From: Methylobacterium sp. E-005
Lineage (GTDB): Bacteria > Pseudomonadota > Alphaproteobacteria > Rhizobiales > Beijerinckiaceae
DNA: 64,000 bases
Assembly: GCF_022829725.1 (NCBI RefSeq)
Contig: NZ_JAKSYG010000240.1
Coordinates: forward strand, 158,181-222,180
Direction of reading: 5' to 3'
Position 1 is the stretch's first letter, and each line of letters begins with the position of its first letter. Below the pieces are notes generated by a model. That model was given only the letters and a program-made list of their open reading frames with translations, ran no database searches and was not told where the DNA came from. Below are positions 39,515 through 47,806 of the stretch, piece by piece. A program made the position numbers and the translations under genes.

Positions 39515-40483
39515 TTAGCGTCCAGCGCGCGGATGCGCGGCTGCATAGGCGCTCATCAGCCGGGCGGCGTCGACCTGGGTGTAGAGCTGCGTGGTCGACA
39601 GGGAGGCGTGACCAAGCAGTTCCTGGATTGCGCGCAGCTCGCCCTGGCGGGCCAGGAGATGGGTCGCGAAGGAGTGGCGCAGGGCGTGGGGGGTGGCACT
39701 CTCCGGCAGGCCGAGGGCGCCTCGGGCGCGGGCGACCGTGTACTGGATGATCCGGGGCGAGAGCGGGCCGCCGCGGGCGCCGACGAACAGGGGGCCCTCC
39801 GGCAGCAGCGGCAGCGGGCAGGCGGCGACGTAGTCGGCCACCGCCTGCGCGACGACCGGCAGGATCGGCACCATGCGCTCCTTGCCACCCTTGCCCAGCA
39901 CGGTGACCTGATCGACGCCCGGCAGCGGGGCATCGCGGCGGGTGAGGCCCAGGGCTTCCGAGATACGCAGGCCGGCGCCGTAGAGCAGGGCCAGCACGGC
40001 GGCATCCCGGGCGAGCACCCAGGGTTCGCGCTCCTCGCCGGCACGGATCCCCGTATCGGTGAGCGCTACCGCGGCGGAGACCGGCAGGGGCCGGGGCAGC
40101 CGCCGCGGGACTTTTGGCGAGCGCACGCCGCCGAGTGCGGAGACGGTGCCATGACCCTCGCGCTCCAGGAAGCGCGCGAAGGAGCGCAGCCCCGCCAGCA
40201 TGCGCATCAGCGAGCGCCCCGACACCTCGTCGGCCCGGCGCGCCGCCATGAAGGCGCGGATGTCACGCACCTTCAGGGCGACCAGCATCGGAATGGTCGG
40301 CGTGCCCAGTCGCCCCCCGAGATGTTCAAGGAACTGGCGCAGGTCGCGCCCATAGGCCTCGACGGTGTTGGGCGACATCCGCCGCTCGCGCGCCAGCCCG
40401 TCGAGCCACGCGAGGACGACGGCGCGCAGGCGCGCATCGCCGGGAAACAGCAGACACTCGTCGGTGGTGTGAGGCGCGCCCAT
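39515..40483 (-). CDS. xerC: Tyrosine recombinase XerC
   Basis: The protein has 322 residues from ATG at 40483. The N-terminal SAM-like core-binding domain contains WLDGLARERRMSPNTVEAYGRDLRQFLEHL. The catalytic set is complete: Arg in GAGLRISEALGL, Lys in GKGGKERMVPI, HxxR in HALRHSFATHLL, His in LLGHASLSTTQ, and the Tyr nucleophile in LYTQVD. It resolves chromosome dimers at dif together with XerD. The length, complete active site and lack of mobile-element context argue for housekeeping XerC over a phage integrase. It is divergent from ynfA. Confidence 0.92.
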   Translation of the reverse strand: MGAPHTTDECLLFPGDARLRAVVLAWLDGLARERRMSPNTVEAYGRDLRQFLEHLGGRLGTPTIPMLVALKVRDIRAFMAARRADEVSGRSLMRMLAGLRSFARFLEREGHGTVSALGGVRSPKVPRRLPRPLPVSAAVALTDTGIRAGEEREPWVLARDAAVLALLYGAGLRISEALGLTRRDAPLPGVDQVTVLGKGGKERMVPILPVVAQAVADYVAACPLPLLPEGPLFVGARGGPLSPRIIQYTVARARGALGLPESATPHALRHSFATHLLARQGELRAIQELLGHASLSTTQLYTQVDAARLMSAYAAAHPRAGR

Positions 40484-40582
40484 GGTGCCACTCGACCGGA
40501 TCAGCCTTGCCACAGACTTAACGCCGGCCCCCGGTCCGGCGCAAAGCTCGCGTCGTACGCGGTGCCGTGCCAAGCTTCGCCG

Positions 40583-40903
40583 ATGACCCTCCTCGCCTAT
40601 GCCGGCGCCGCCCTCGCGGAGATCGCCGGATGCTTCGCGTTCTGGTCGTGGCTCCGGCTCGGGCGCTCGCCTCTGTGGGTGCTGCCGGGCCTCGCCTCGC
40701 TCGCGCTGTTCGCCTGCCTGCTGACCCTGGTGGACAGCCCGGCGGCGGGGCGGGCCTTCGCGGCCTATGGCGGCGTCTATATCGCCGCCTCGGTCGCCTG
40801 GATGTGCCTCGCGGAGGGCCAGCGGCCGGACCGGTGGGATCTCACGGGGGCCGCAATCTGCCTCGTCGGCACGGCGATCATCCTCTTCGGTCGCCGGCCC
40901 TGA
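40583..40903 (+). CDS. ynfA: YnfA/UPF0060 family membrane protein
   Basis: The 106-residue protein has four membrane helices. AALAEIAGCFAFWSWLRLGRS and RAFAAYGGVYIAASVAWMCLAEGQRPDRWDLTGA are the family signature, including the conserved Glu and Arg-Trp-Asp. The family is distantly related to small multidrug resistance transporters; function is not settled. The gene ends two bases before the stop of the convergent peroxidase-like gene and is divergent from xerC. Confidence 0.9.
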   Translation: MTLLAYAGAALAEIAGCFAFWSWLRLGRSPLWVLPGLASLALFACLLTLVDSPAAGRAFAAYGGVYIAASVAWMCLAEGQRPDRWDLTGAAICLVGTAIILFGRRP

Positions 40904-40904
40904 C

Positions 40905-41477
40905 TCAGCGGCCCATCGCGTAGAATTCGTCGTTCGGGCGCAGATCCGCCACGCTGGCGATCCGGTTCGACAGGGCGAACAGGGCGGTGATGGACGCGAT
41001 GTCCCAGATGTCGTCCGGACTGAACCCGTGCGCTGCCAGCGTCGCGTGATCCTCCGCGCCGACAACTTGAGAGCGGGTCGCGACCTTCACGGCGAAATCC
41101 AGCATGGCCCGCTGGCGCGGGGTGACGTCGGCCTTGGCGTAGTTCACCGCGATCTGGTCGGCGATCCTTGGATCCTTGGCCCGGACCCGCAGGATCGCTC
41201 CGTGGGCGACGACGCAGTACAGGCAGTCGTTGGCCGCGCTGGTCGCCACCACGATCATCTCGCGCTCGGCCTTGGTCAGGCCGCCGGGGCGGTCCATCAG
41301 CGCGTCGTGATAGGCCATGAAGGCGCGGAACTCCTCCGGGCGATGCGCCAGCGCCAGGAAGACGTTGGGCACGAAGCCCGCCTTCTCCTGCACCAGGGCG
41401 ATGCGGGCGCGCAGATCCTCCGGCATATCGGCGAGTTTCGGCACCGGGAAGCGGCTGATTGGGGCGTCCGTGCTCAT
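40905..41477 (-). CDS. Peroxidase-related enzyme, carboxymuconolactone decarboxylase (AhpD-like) family
   Basis: The protein has 190 residues from ATG at 41477. The AhpD-like redox motif CLYCVVAHG (CxxC followed by His) is present, as are KAGFVPNVFLALAHRPEEFRAFMAYHDALM and GFSPDDIWDIASITALFALSNR. Such proteins are thiol-dependent peroxidase-like enzymes of about 180-195 residues. All key residues are intact. It is divergent from ruvC and convergent with ynfA. Confidence 0.88.
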   Translation of the reverse strand: MSTDAPISRFPVPKLADMPEDLRARIALVQEKAGFVPNVFLALAHRPEEFRAFMAYHDALMDRPGGLTKAEREMIVVATSAANDCLYCVVAHGAILRVRAKDPRIADQIAVNYAKADVTPRQRAMLDFAVKVATRSQVVGAEDHATLAAHGFSPDDIWDIASITALFALSNRIASVADLRPNDEFYAMGR

Positions 41478-41579
41478 GATCGTCCTCGCGGGAAACGCAG
41501 TTTGGTGAAACCAAGCGTTCACGATACGTACGGCAGCCTCGGGCCGTTCGTCGAGCTGTTCGTCGACCTGTGGAGCATC

Positions 41580-42203
41580 ATGACCAGCCCCGTCCGCATC
41601 CTCGGGATCGATCCCGGGCTCCGCCGCACCGGCTGGGGTTTGATCACCGCACAGGGGACCAAGCTCACCTACGGCGCCTGCGGCGTGGTCACCTCGGATG
41701 GCGACCTGCCCCTGGCCCTGCGCCTGCGCGAGCTGTTCGAGGGGATCAGCCGCATCGTCGAGGGCCAGCACCCCGACGAGGTCGCCGTGGAGGAGACCTT
41801 CGTCAACAAGGACGCGCAGGCGACGCTGAAGCTCGGCCATGCCCGCGCCATGGCGCTGGTGGTGCCGGCGCTCGCCGGGCTGCCGGTGTTCGAATACGCC
41901 GCCAACCTGATCAAGAAGACCGTGGCGGGCTCCGGCCATGCCGAGAAGGTGCAGATCCAGGCGATGGTACGGTTCCTGTTGCCGAAGGCCGAGTTCCGCG
42001 TGGCCGACGCCGCCGACGCGCTGGCGATTGCCATCACCCATGCCAGCCACCGGGACTCGCATGCCCTGCGCAAGGCGCATCTGCCGGCGGGCAAGCGCCG
42101 CAGCCTCACGGGCCAGGCGGCCGCGGGGCAGGGGCTCGAAGGGAAGGGCTTTTCCGCCGCCGCCGCGGCGCGCATCGAGGCGGCGCTGGCGAAACAGGGC
42201 TGA
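41580..42203 (+). CDS. ruvC: Crossover junction endodeoxyribonuclease RuvC
   Basis: The 207-residue protein has the acidic catalytic residues in GIDPGLRRTGWG (Asp), VAVEETFVNKDAQ (Glu) and RVADAADALAIAITHA (Asp pair). It cuts Holliday junctions with RuvAB. The C-terminal 35 residues are a low-complexity Gly/Ala tail beyond the nuclease fold. ruvA and ruvB do not follow; instead tRNA-Tyr lies on the opposite strand 18 bases downstream. Confidence 0.95.
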   Translation: MTSPVRILGIDPGLRRTGWGLITAQGTKLTYGACGVVTSDGDLPLALRLRELFEGISRIVEGQHPDEVAVEETFVNKDAQATLKLGHARAMALVVPALAGLPVFEYAANLIKKTVAGSGHAEKVQIQAMVRFLLPKAEFRVADAADALAIAITHASHRDSHALRKAHLPAGKRRSLTGQAAAGQGLEGKGFSAAAAARIEAALAKQG

Positions 42204-42220
42204 CGGGATCGGGAAGATCT

Positions 42221-42304
42221 TGGTGGGGGAAGTAGGACTCGAACCTACGAAGCTTACGCAGCGGATTTACAGTCCGCCCCCTTTGCCGCTCGGGACATTC
42301 CCCC
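42221..42304 (-). tRNA. tRNA-Tyr (anticodon GTA)
   Basis: Read on the minus strand, the acceptor stem GGGGGAA pairs with TTCCCCC. The anticodon loop contains CTGTAAA with GTA, a long variable arm typical of bacterial tRNA-Tyr is present, and the T loop is GGTTCGAGTCC. The CCA end is encoded (42221-42223). It overlaps no gene. Confidence 0.95.
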
Positions 42305-42498
42305 AAGGCGGGCGTTTTGGCCCGCGGCGCCCTTATGGTGAGGGGTGGGCCGGGTGTCAACGTGTCTCGTGCACCGATCCGGCAACGGACTGTGCGGAGC
42401 CGCTCCGCGGATAGGCGACCCGACCACCCACCCGGAAGAAAACGCGAACGTTCCGCGCCGGAAGGGATTCACAAAGGAATCGCGATCGGCCACTTTGC

Positions 42499-44379
42499 GT
42501 GGATGTCGCCCTGCTTCGCCAGCCATTGACCCGTCCCCCCCCGTCCCTGCGGTCGCACCAGCGCACGCTGATGGCCCTGGTGGCGGCCATGGCGAGCGGG
42601 GAGGCGGGCCATATTCGCGATATCCTGGCGGCGGTGACGCCCGGCGGCGGCAAGTCGCTGCTGCCGGTGATCGCCGCGCATCGGCTGATCGCGGCGGGTC
42701 TGGTGGAGCGCGTGGTCTGGGTGGTGCCGCGGGACTCGCTGCGCCTCCAGGCCGAGGAGGCTTTCGTCGACCCGCTCTGGCGGGCCACCTTCGGGCATGC
42801 CTTGAGCGTCCGCGCCGCCGACAACGAGCGCGATCCCGCCCGGGGCCTCGCCGGCTACATCACCACCTATCAGGCCGTCGCCGCCGCCCCGGCCCTCCAC
42901 CGCGCGGAGGCGCAGGCGCACCGCACCCTGCTGGTGATCGACGAGGTCCACCACCTGCCGGCGCCCGGCAAGCCGGGGGCGGAGGAGGCCTCCGCCGAGG
43001 ATGCGGAGGCCGGGGCGTGGTCCCGGGCGATGCTTCCCGTGATGGAGGCGGCTGCTTACCGCCTCTACCTGTCCGGGACGCTGGAGCGAGCCGACGGCAA
43101 GCGCATCCTCGGCCTGCCTTACCGCCCGGCCGCGCTGGGGCGCGGGCCCGAACTCGATCTCGACGCCCCGGGCCTCGCGGTGATCGGCTATTCCCGGGCC
43201 CAGGCGCTGGCCGAGCGGGCGGTGCTGCCGGTGACCTTCGGGGCGATCGACGGCGAGGCGAGCTGGCTGGAGGGCGGCCGGATTGCCGGGGACAGCCCCC
43301 GGGTCGGGCCGCACCGCCTGGGTGCCGGGTCCGTCCGCGTCACCACCCGGCCGGCCCTGTTCACGGCTTTGCGCACCGGCTTCGCCCGGGATCTCCTGAG
43401 CGAGGCGTTCCACGCCACGAAGCGCCTGCGCGCCCGCCGCCGGGCCGAGCGCGATCTGCCGCCCGGCGAGCCGGTGCGGGGCCTCGGCAAGCTCCTCGTG
43501 GTGGCGCCGGATCAGGCCAGTGCCCGTGCCTATCTGGAAACCCTCCGGGGCTGGATGCCGGCGGGGCAGGGGGCACGCGACGTGCGGCTGGCCACCTCCG
43601 GCCAGGGGGATGCCCATGCGGCGCTGGCCGCCTTCCGCCTGACGCCGGAGCCCGCGATCCTCGTGACGGTGGCGATGGCCTATGAGGGGCTCGACGCCCC
43701 CGAGGTCGCCGTGGTGGCGGCCCTCACCCATATCCGCTCGCGCCCCTGGCTGGAGCAGATGCTGGCCCGGGCGACCCGGGTCGACCCCCATGCCGGCGCC
43801 TACGATACCCAGCAGGCGCTGGTCTTCCATCCCGACGACCCGCTCTTCGCCCGGTTCCGGCTGGAGCTGGAGACCGAGCAGGGCAGCAGCATCCGGCCGC
43901 GGCGGGAGCGGCCGGTCAGCGCCGTCGTCCCCGAGCGGACACGGTGGCGCGATGATGACGAGCCCGCCGGGATCACGCCCCTGGAGAGCAACGCGATCGG
44001 CCTGCGCTACGCGCTGCTGCGCCCACGGCTCGTCGAGCCCGCCCCGGCCGCACCGGCGCCCGAGTTGCCGTCGGTCACCGAGCGGACATTGCGCCAGCTT
44101 CTTGCCGCCGCGGTGGCGGCCCAGGCGGTGGAGGACGAGGCCTCCCTGCGGGTGCCCCGCGGCAGCAACCTCGCCCATCGCTACAATGCCGTCCTCAAGC
44201 GCGTGCTCGGCAAGGGTCGGGCGACCATGACCCTGCCCGAGTTGGAGGCCGCGCTCGGCTGGCTTGAACGCAACCGCCTGTCGGACCATCTCGACTGCCT
44301 CGACGGTGATGCCCGCTACGCATGGTCCGCCCGCCAGCGCCGGGGCCGCTGGCCGCCGGAGCGCGCCGCTCGACGCTGA
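42499..44379 (+). CDS. Orphan SF2 DEAD/DEAH-box helicase
   Basis: The protein has 626 residues from GTG 42499; the ribosome-binding site is not strong and the start is uncertain. Motif I is TPGGGKS (about residue 49), motif II DEVH, motif III SGT, and motif VI LEQMLARATR, so both RecA-like domains are complete. Between them lies a segment with few recognisable features. The C-terminal 150 residues include SNLAHRYNAVLKRVLGKGRATMTLPELEAALGWL, a possible RNA- or DNA-binding helical region. No nuclease or methylase gene is next to it, so it is not clearly a restriction subunit. The gene begins 194 bases from tRNA-Tyr. Confidence 0.82.
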   Translation: MDVALLRQPLTRPPPSLRSHQRTLMALVAAMASGEAGHIRDILAAVTPGGGKSLLPVIAAHRLIAAGLVERVVWVVPRDSLRLQAEEAFVDPLWRATFGHALSVRAADNERDPARGLAGYITTYQAVAAAPALHRAEAQAHRTLLVIDEVHHLPAPGKPGAEEASAEDAEAGAWSRAMLPVMEAAAYRLYLSGTLERADGKRILGLPYRPAALGRGPELDLDAPGLAVIGYSRAQALAERAVLPVTFGAIDGEASWLEGGRIAGDSPRVGPHRLGAGSVRVTTRPALFTALRTGFARDLLSEAFHATKRLRARRRAERDLPPGEPVRGLGKLLVVAPDQASARAYLETLRGWMPAGQGARDVRLATSGQGDAHAALAAFRLTPEPAILVTVAMAYEGLDAPEVAVVAALTHIRSRPWLEQMLARATRVDPHAGAYDTQQALVFHPDDPLFARFRLELETEQGSSIRPRRERPVSAVVPERTRWRDDDEPAGITPLESNAIGLRYALLRPRLVEPAPAAPAPELPSVTERTLRQLLAAAVAAQAVEDEASLRVPRGSNLAHRYNAVLKRVLGKGRATMTLPELEAALGWLERNRLSDHLDCLDGDARYAWSARQRRGRWPPERAARR

Positions 44380-44407
44380 GACGGCGGCGGGACGCGAGGA
44401 GAGCGCC

Positions 44408-44746
44408 ATGACGCAGTGCCAGCCTACCGCTGAGACGGCCGCCGCCTTCACGGCAACCCTGATCGCGGACGCGCCTCCGGCGACCTGGCCCGCACCGCTG
44501 GCCGCGCTCTGGTGGCTGGCCAGAGCCCCGTCCGGACCGGGCTCAACCGGCTGGGAGCAGGCCCACGCCCTCGTGCAGGCGGAACCGGACCGCGATGCGG
44601 CCTGGGTGCATGCCCATCTCCACCGCATCGAGGGCGATGCCGTGAATGCGCGCTACTGGTACAGCCGCGCCGGGCGTGGAGAACCGCCCGGGACCGTGGC
44701 GGACGAGTACGCCACGCTCGTCTCCACCCTGTTTGATCGGGTCTAG
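44408..44746 (+). CDS. Conserved-type small hypothetical protein
   Basis: The 112-residue protein starts at ATG 44408, after GAGGAGAG, and follows the helicase by 28 bases, so it may be co-transcribed. It is Trp- and Ala-rich (LAALWWLARAPSGPGSTGWEQAHALVQAEPDRDAAWVHAHLHRIEGDAVNARYWYSRAGR), with helical repeats reminiscent of a single tetratricopeptide-like unit. No membrane segment or catalytic motif is seen. Function unknown. Confidence 0.65.
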   Translation: MTQCQPTAETAAAFTATLIADAPPATWPAPLAALWWLARAPSGPGSTGWEQAHALVQAEPDRDAAWVHAHLHRIEGDAVNARYWYSRAGRGEPPGTVADEYATLVSTLFDRV

Positions 44747-45015
44747 ATCCCAGTTTTGTGAGGGATCGAAATCTGGCCTGCCGCCGTTCCTGGCTGCACC
44801 CATACGCATGGCCATCAATCATCGACGAAGGAAAGCCCAATAAATCTACTACAAGTTATATTATACGATCATGAGATTGCCCCTGATCATGACACGAATT
44901 TCACAGTTGCAGGCGCCTCGGTACTACAACTTCAGATCATCGCCTTGCCGCCCAGAGCAGGATCTCGCAACCCGCCTCCGGCAATTGTCTTAACCCAAAT
45001 TGACTACGCGTTTTT
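44747..45015. other. AT-rich intergenic stretch
   Basis: I see no gene here. A weak hairpin (GATCCC/GGGATC, near 44746-44767) follows the preceding stop. Around 44840-45010 the sequence is AT-rich for this genome, with two copies of GATCATGA near 44870-44895. It could hold a promoter for the small gene that follows. Confidence 0.4.
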
Positions 45016-45246
45016 TTGACTCGCATAAGCACGAAAACTGATTATGGCTACGCGAACCAATTTCGGATTCAGGGGAGTACGCTGGTCGTCGTGATGAGCT
45101 TGATGTGTTTGATCAGCGGTGTGGCCCTCGCACGCATCTCACTCCAGGATCCCGCCCGGGCCGCCACTCTGGAGCGCTGGAGCGGCGTGTGCCTCGTGCT
45201 CGGCTTGAGCCTGCTCGGCATCGCACTTCACCGCGCTCACGGCTAG
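45016..45246 (+). CDS. Possible small membrane protein
   Basis: This 76-codon frame starts at TTG and contains two hydrophobic segments (VVVMSLMCLISGVALA and GVCLVLGLSLLGIAL) separated by a polar loop. AGGGGAG lies inside the frame near 45070, so a shorter version starting at GTG 45091 or ATG 45094 is possible. No family is recognised. The two well-formed helices favour a real gene, but the start is weak and confidence is low. Confidence 0.4.
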   Translation: MTRISTKTDYGYANQFRIQGSTLVVVMSLMCLISGVALARISLQDPARAATLERWSGVCLVLGLSLLGIALHRAHG

Positions 45247-45284
45247 AATCCGCGCGGCGGTGATCGAGTCGTGGCGGCCGCGTC

Positions 45285-45310
45285 GGAACGCCAAGCTGGA
45301 ACCGCCCGTT
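45285..45310 (+). promoter_or_regulatory. EcfG-type promoter upstream of the DUF3597 gene
   Basis: GGAAC (45285-45289), 17 bases, CGTT (45307-45310). This matches the published alphaproteobacterial general-stress consensus exactly and ends 49 bases before the DUF3597 start codon. Confidence 0.75.
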
Positions 45311-45359
45311 AAACGCCCGCCCGGCACGTCAGGCCGGGCCGTATTATCGGAGCGGACTT

Positions 45360-45773
45360 ATGAGCCTCCTCGGCAGCATCGTCGGCAAGATCCTCCACCC
45401 GTTCGGCGGCGGGACCGCGGATGCCGCGCCTGCGCCCACAGCCGGCTCGGGCGGCCCCGCGGGTACGAGCACCCCGTCCACACCTTCGGCTCCCGGAACC
45501 GCGGGCGGCAGCGAGCCCGTGGACGTCGCGGCGGTGCTCACCAGCCTCGCCGAGAAGAATCCGCAGACGCTCGACTGGCGTCATTCCATCGTCGACCTGA
45601 TGAAGCTGCTGGGCCTCGATTCGGGCCTGGCCTCGCGCAAGCAGCTCGCCGACGAGCTGCACTACACCGGCGACAAGGACGATTCGGCCACGATGAACAT
45701 CTGGCTGCACAAGCAGGTGATGCAGAAGCTCGCCGAGAACGGCGGCAAGGTTCCGGACGACCTCAAGCACTAG
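45360..45773 (+). CDS. DUF3597 domain-containing protein
   Basis: The 137-residue protein begins MSLLGSIVGKILHPFGG, followed by a Pro/Ala/Gly/Thr-rich linker (about 19-52). The conserved domain is DVAAVLTSLAEKNPQTLDWRHSIVDLMKLLGLDSGLASRKQLADELHY. The family has no known biochemical role but is common in alphaproteobacteria. It has no signal peptide. The perfect EcfG promoter upstream suggests it belongs to the general stress regulon, which is an inference from the promoter. Confidence 0.88.
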   Translation: MSLLGSIVGKILHPFGGGTADAAPAPTAGSGGPAGTSTPSTPSAPGTAGGSEPVDVAAVLTSLAEKNPQTLDWRHSIVDLMKLLGLDSGLASRKQLADELHYTGDKDDSATMNIWLHKQVMQKLAENGGKVPDDLKH

Positions 45774-45813
45774 GGCGCCCGGAGAAGGGGGAGCCGGCGC
45801 GCCGGCTCCCCGC

Positions 45814-46929
45814 TCAGCGCCCGGTCCGGACCCGAGTCCAGAGCCGGGTGACGAAGCGCTGCGTGCGGTCGTCCCAGGCGGTGTTGGTCGAGAGGCGCTG
45901 CATCGTCGCCTCGTCCGGGTAGATGCCGGGATTGTTCAGGATCTCGGGCTTCACGAATTTCTTCGCCGCGAGATTGCCGCTCGCATAGGACACGAAGTTG
46001 CTGTTGGCCGCCGCCACCTCGGGCCGCATCATGTAGTCGATGAAGGCGAGCGCTTCGGCCGGGTGGGCGGCATCCTTCGGGATCGCGAAGGTATCGAACC
46101 ACATCAGCGCGCCTTCCTTGGGAACCACGTAGGCGATGTCGATCCCGTTCTTGGCCTCGTCGGCCCGGCGCTTGGCCTGCATCACGTCCCCCGAATAGCC
46201 CACCGCCACGCAGATATCGCCGTTGGCGAGCGCTTGGATGTATTCCGACGAGTGGAACTTCCGCACGGTCCCGCGGACCTTGTACAGGGCGTCGGTGACC
46301 AGGGTCATGTCGTCCCAGCGCTTGGAATCCGCCTTGGCGCCGAAGGCCGGCAGCATGCTGGGGATCAGGTCCTCCGGGCTGTCGAGCATCATGATCCCGC
46401 AATCCTTGAGCCTGTTGGCGGAGGCGGGATTGAGGACGAGATTCCAGGAGTTCACCGCCGCGCCGGCGCCAAGGCGGTCACGCACGGCGGCGACGTTGTA
46501 GCCGATCCCGGTGGTGCCCCACATGTAGTCGACAGCGTAGGTGTTGCCTGGATCGTAGGCGGCAAGCCGGCTCGTGACCTCCGGCCAGAGGTTGCCGAGG
46601 TTCTTCAGCTTGGACTTGTCGAGGGGCAGGAAGGCGCCGGCCCGGATCAGCCGCTGCAGGTAGGGCCCGGACGGGACGACGAGGTCGTAGCCCGAACGGC
46701 CCGCCAGCAGCTTCGTCTCCAGGATCTCGTTGTTGTCGTAGGTGTCGTAGACGACCTTGATGCCGGTCTCCCGGGTGAAGGCTTCGAGCACCTGCGGGTC
46801 GATATAGTCCGACCAGTTGTAGATGTTGAGGACCCGCTCCTCCGCGGCCCGGGGCATCGCGGCGGCGCCCAGCGCCGCCAGGACGGCGAGGGAGGCGGCC
46901 GCCAGGATGGAGCGGCGGGGAAAGCTCAC
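45814..46929 (-). CDS. Polyamine-type extracellular solute-binding protein (PotF-like)
   Basis: The 371-residue precursor has an RR-containing signal peptide (FPRRSILAAASLAVLAALGAAA) with likely cleavage near residue 28. The mature start EERVLNIYNWSDYIDPQVLEAFTRETGIKVVYDTYDNNE is the putrescine/spermidine-binding hallmark. YLQRLIRAGAFLPLDKSKLKNLGNLWPEV and YMWGTTGIGYN are also typical. It should bind a polyamine in the periplasm, but no permease genes are adjacent. Its ATG overlaps the RidA stop codon (ATGA), an unusual coupling. Confidence 0.88.
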   Translation of the reverse strand: MSFPRRSILAAASLAVLAALGAAAMPRAAEERVLNIYNWSDYIDPQVLEAFTRETGIKVVYDTYDNNEILETKLLAGRSGYDLVVPSGPYLQRLIRAGAFLPLDKSKLKNLGNLWPEVTSRLAAYDPGNTYAVDYMWGTTGIGYNVAAVRDRLGAGAAVNSWNLVLNPASANRLKDCGIMMLDSPEDLIPSMLPAFGAKADSKRWDDMTLVTDALYKVRGTVRKFHSSEYIQALANGDICVAVGYSGDVMQAKRRADEAKNGIDIAYVVPKEGALMWFDTFAIPKDAAHPAEALAFIDYMMRPEVAAANSNFVSYASGNLAAKKFVKPEILNNPGIYPDEATMQRLSTNTAWDDRTQRFVTRLWTRVRTGR

Positions 46930-47282
46930 CGACTCCTCGCGGCCACGACGACGATCTCCACGAGATATTCGGGGGCGGCGAGCTTGGCCTCGACGGTGGC
47001 GCGGGCCGGGGGGTTCTCCGGGGACACCCAGGCATCCCAGGCGGCGTTCATCTCCGCGAAGGTCGCGATATCGGCGAGGTAGACGGTGGCCGACAGGATG
47101 CGCGCCTTGTCGCTGCCCGCAGCGGCCAGCAGCCGGTCGATCTCGGACAGGATCTGCTGGGTCTGGATCGTCACCCCGGTCCCGACCGTGTCGGAGGCGA
47201 CCTGCCCGGCGAGGTAGACCATGTCGCCGAAGGTCACGGCCTGCGCCATGCGCTTGCCTGGCTCGATCCGCTGAATGTCCAT
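46926..47282 (-). CDS. RidA family protein (enamine/imine deaminase type)
   Basis: The 118-residue protein starts at ATG 47282, close after GGAGACAGG. MVYLAGQVASDTVG, QTQQILSEIDRLLAAAGSDKARILSATVYLADI and ARATVEAKLAAPEYLVEIVVVAA match the RidA/YjgF fold and its trimer active-site Arg region (PARATVE). Members hydrolyse reactive 2-aminoacrylate-like enamines. It is the first gene of a two-gene operon with the polyamine-binding protein, so it may act on imines arising from polyamine or amino acid breakdown. That role is inferred. Confidence 0.88.
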   Translation of the reverse strand: MDIQRIEPGKRMAQAVTFGDMVYLAGQVASDTVGTGVTIQTQQILSEIDRLLAAAGSDKARILSATVYLADIATFAEMNAAWDAWVSPENPPARATVEAKLAAPEYLVEIVVVAARSR

Positions 47283-47402
47283 ACCTGTCTCCAAAGCCTC
47301 AGAACCGGCGTATCTGCCGCCGTGGCCAGGTGTCCGTAAAGGGCGGCGCGTCCGCGCATCGTGAGGAAGCTGAGGAAATTTGTCGTCTTGTCGCAGGCTG
47401 CG

Positions 47403-47429
47403 GGCAACCGTCGCGGGCTGCGGCGCGTT
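47403..47429 (+). promoter_or_regulatory. Relaxed EcfG-like promoter upstream of GlsB/YeaQ gene
   Basis: GGCAAC (47403-47408), 17 bases, CGTT (47426-47429). One mismatch to GGAAC in the -35 element. The -10 ends 36 bases before the GlsB/YeaQ-family start codon. Confidence 0.45.
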
Positions 47430-47464
47430 CTGCCGGCATCGACAATCAAGCACTGGGGTTTGTC

Positions 47465-47728
47465 ATGGGTATCCTCTGGACCATCATCATCGGGTTCCTC
47501 GCCGGCGTCATCGCCAAGTTCCTCATGCCGGGGCCGAATGAGCCGGCCGGCTTCATCCTGACCACGATCCTCGGCATCATCGGCGCCTTCGTGGCGACCT
47601 TCCTGGGCCAGGCGATCGGCTGGTACGGCCCCAACCAGGGCGCGGGCTTCATCGGCGCCATCGTGGGCGCCGTGGTGGTGCTGTTCATCTACGGCCTGAT
47701 CGCCGGCCGTCGCACCACGACCTACTGA
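47465..47728 (+). CDS. GlsB/YeaQ/YmgE family stress-response membrane protein
   Basis: The 87-residue protein has three membrane helices. MGILWTIIIGFLAGVIAKFLMPGPNEPAGFILTTILGIIGAFVATFLG is the family hallmark, with the conserved Gly-rich helices and the KFLMPG loop. Members are small inner-membrane proteins of the transglycosylase-associated type that are induced by stress; activity is unknown. A near-consensus EcfG promoter lies upstream and an intrinsic terminator downstream, so it is a single-gene unit. Confidence 0.92.
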   Translation: MGILWTIIIGFLAGVIAKFLMPGPNEPAGFILTTILGIIGAFVATFLGQAIGWYGPNQGAGFIGAIVGAVVVLFIYGLIAGRRTTTY

Positions 47729-47754
47729 TCTCTCCGGCACGTCCGGAAACGACG

Positions 47755-47782
47755 AGGGGCGCCCCGCGGGGCGCCCCTTTTT
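47755..47782 (+). terminator. Rho-independent terminator after GlsB/YeaQ gene
   Basis: Two copies of the self-complementary GGGGCGCCCC are separated by GC, then TTTTT (47778-47782). The strong stem plus T run on the plus strand is a canonical terminator. It lies just before the convergent DUF2892 gene. Confidence 0.85.
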
Positions 47783-47806
47783 CATGTCCGCGCTTCGGAC
47801 CGCGGC

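Noticed and set aside
39515..40483. Tyrosine recombinase considered as the integrase of an island ending at tRNA-Tyr
   Set aside because: The sequence has housekeeping XerC character, it lies about 2 kb away with ruvC and other core genes between, and no repeated tRNA end is evident.
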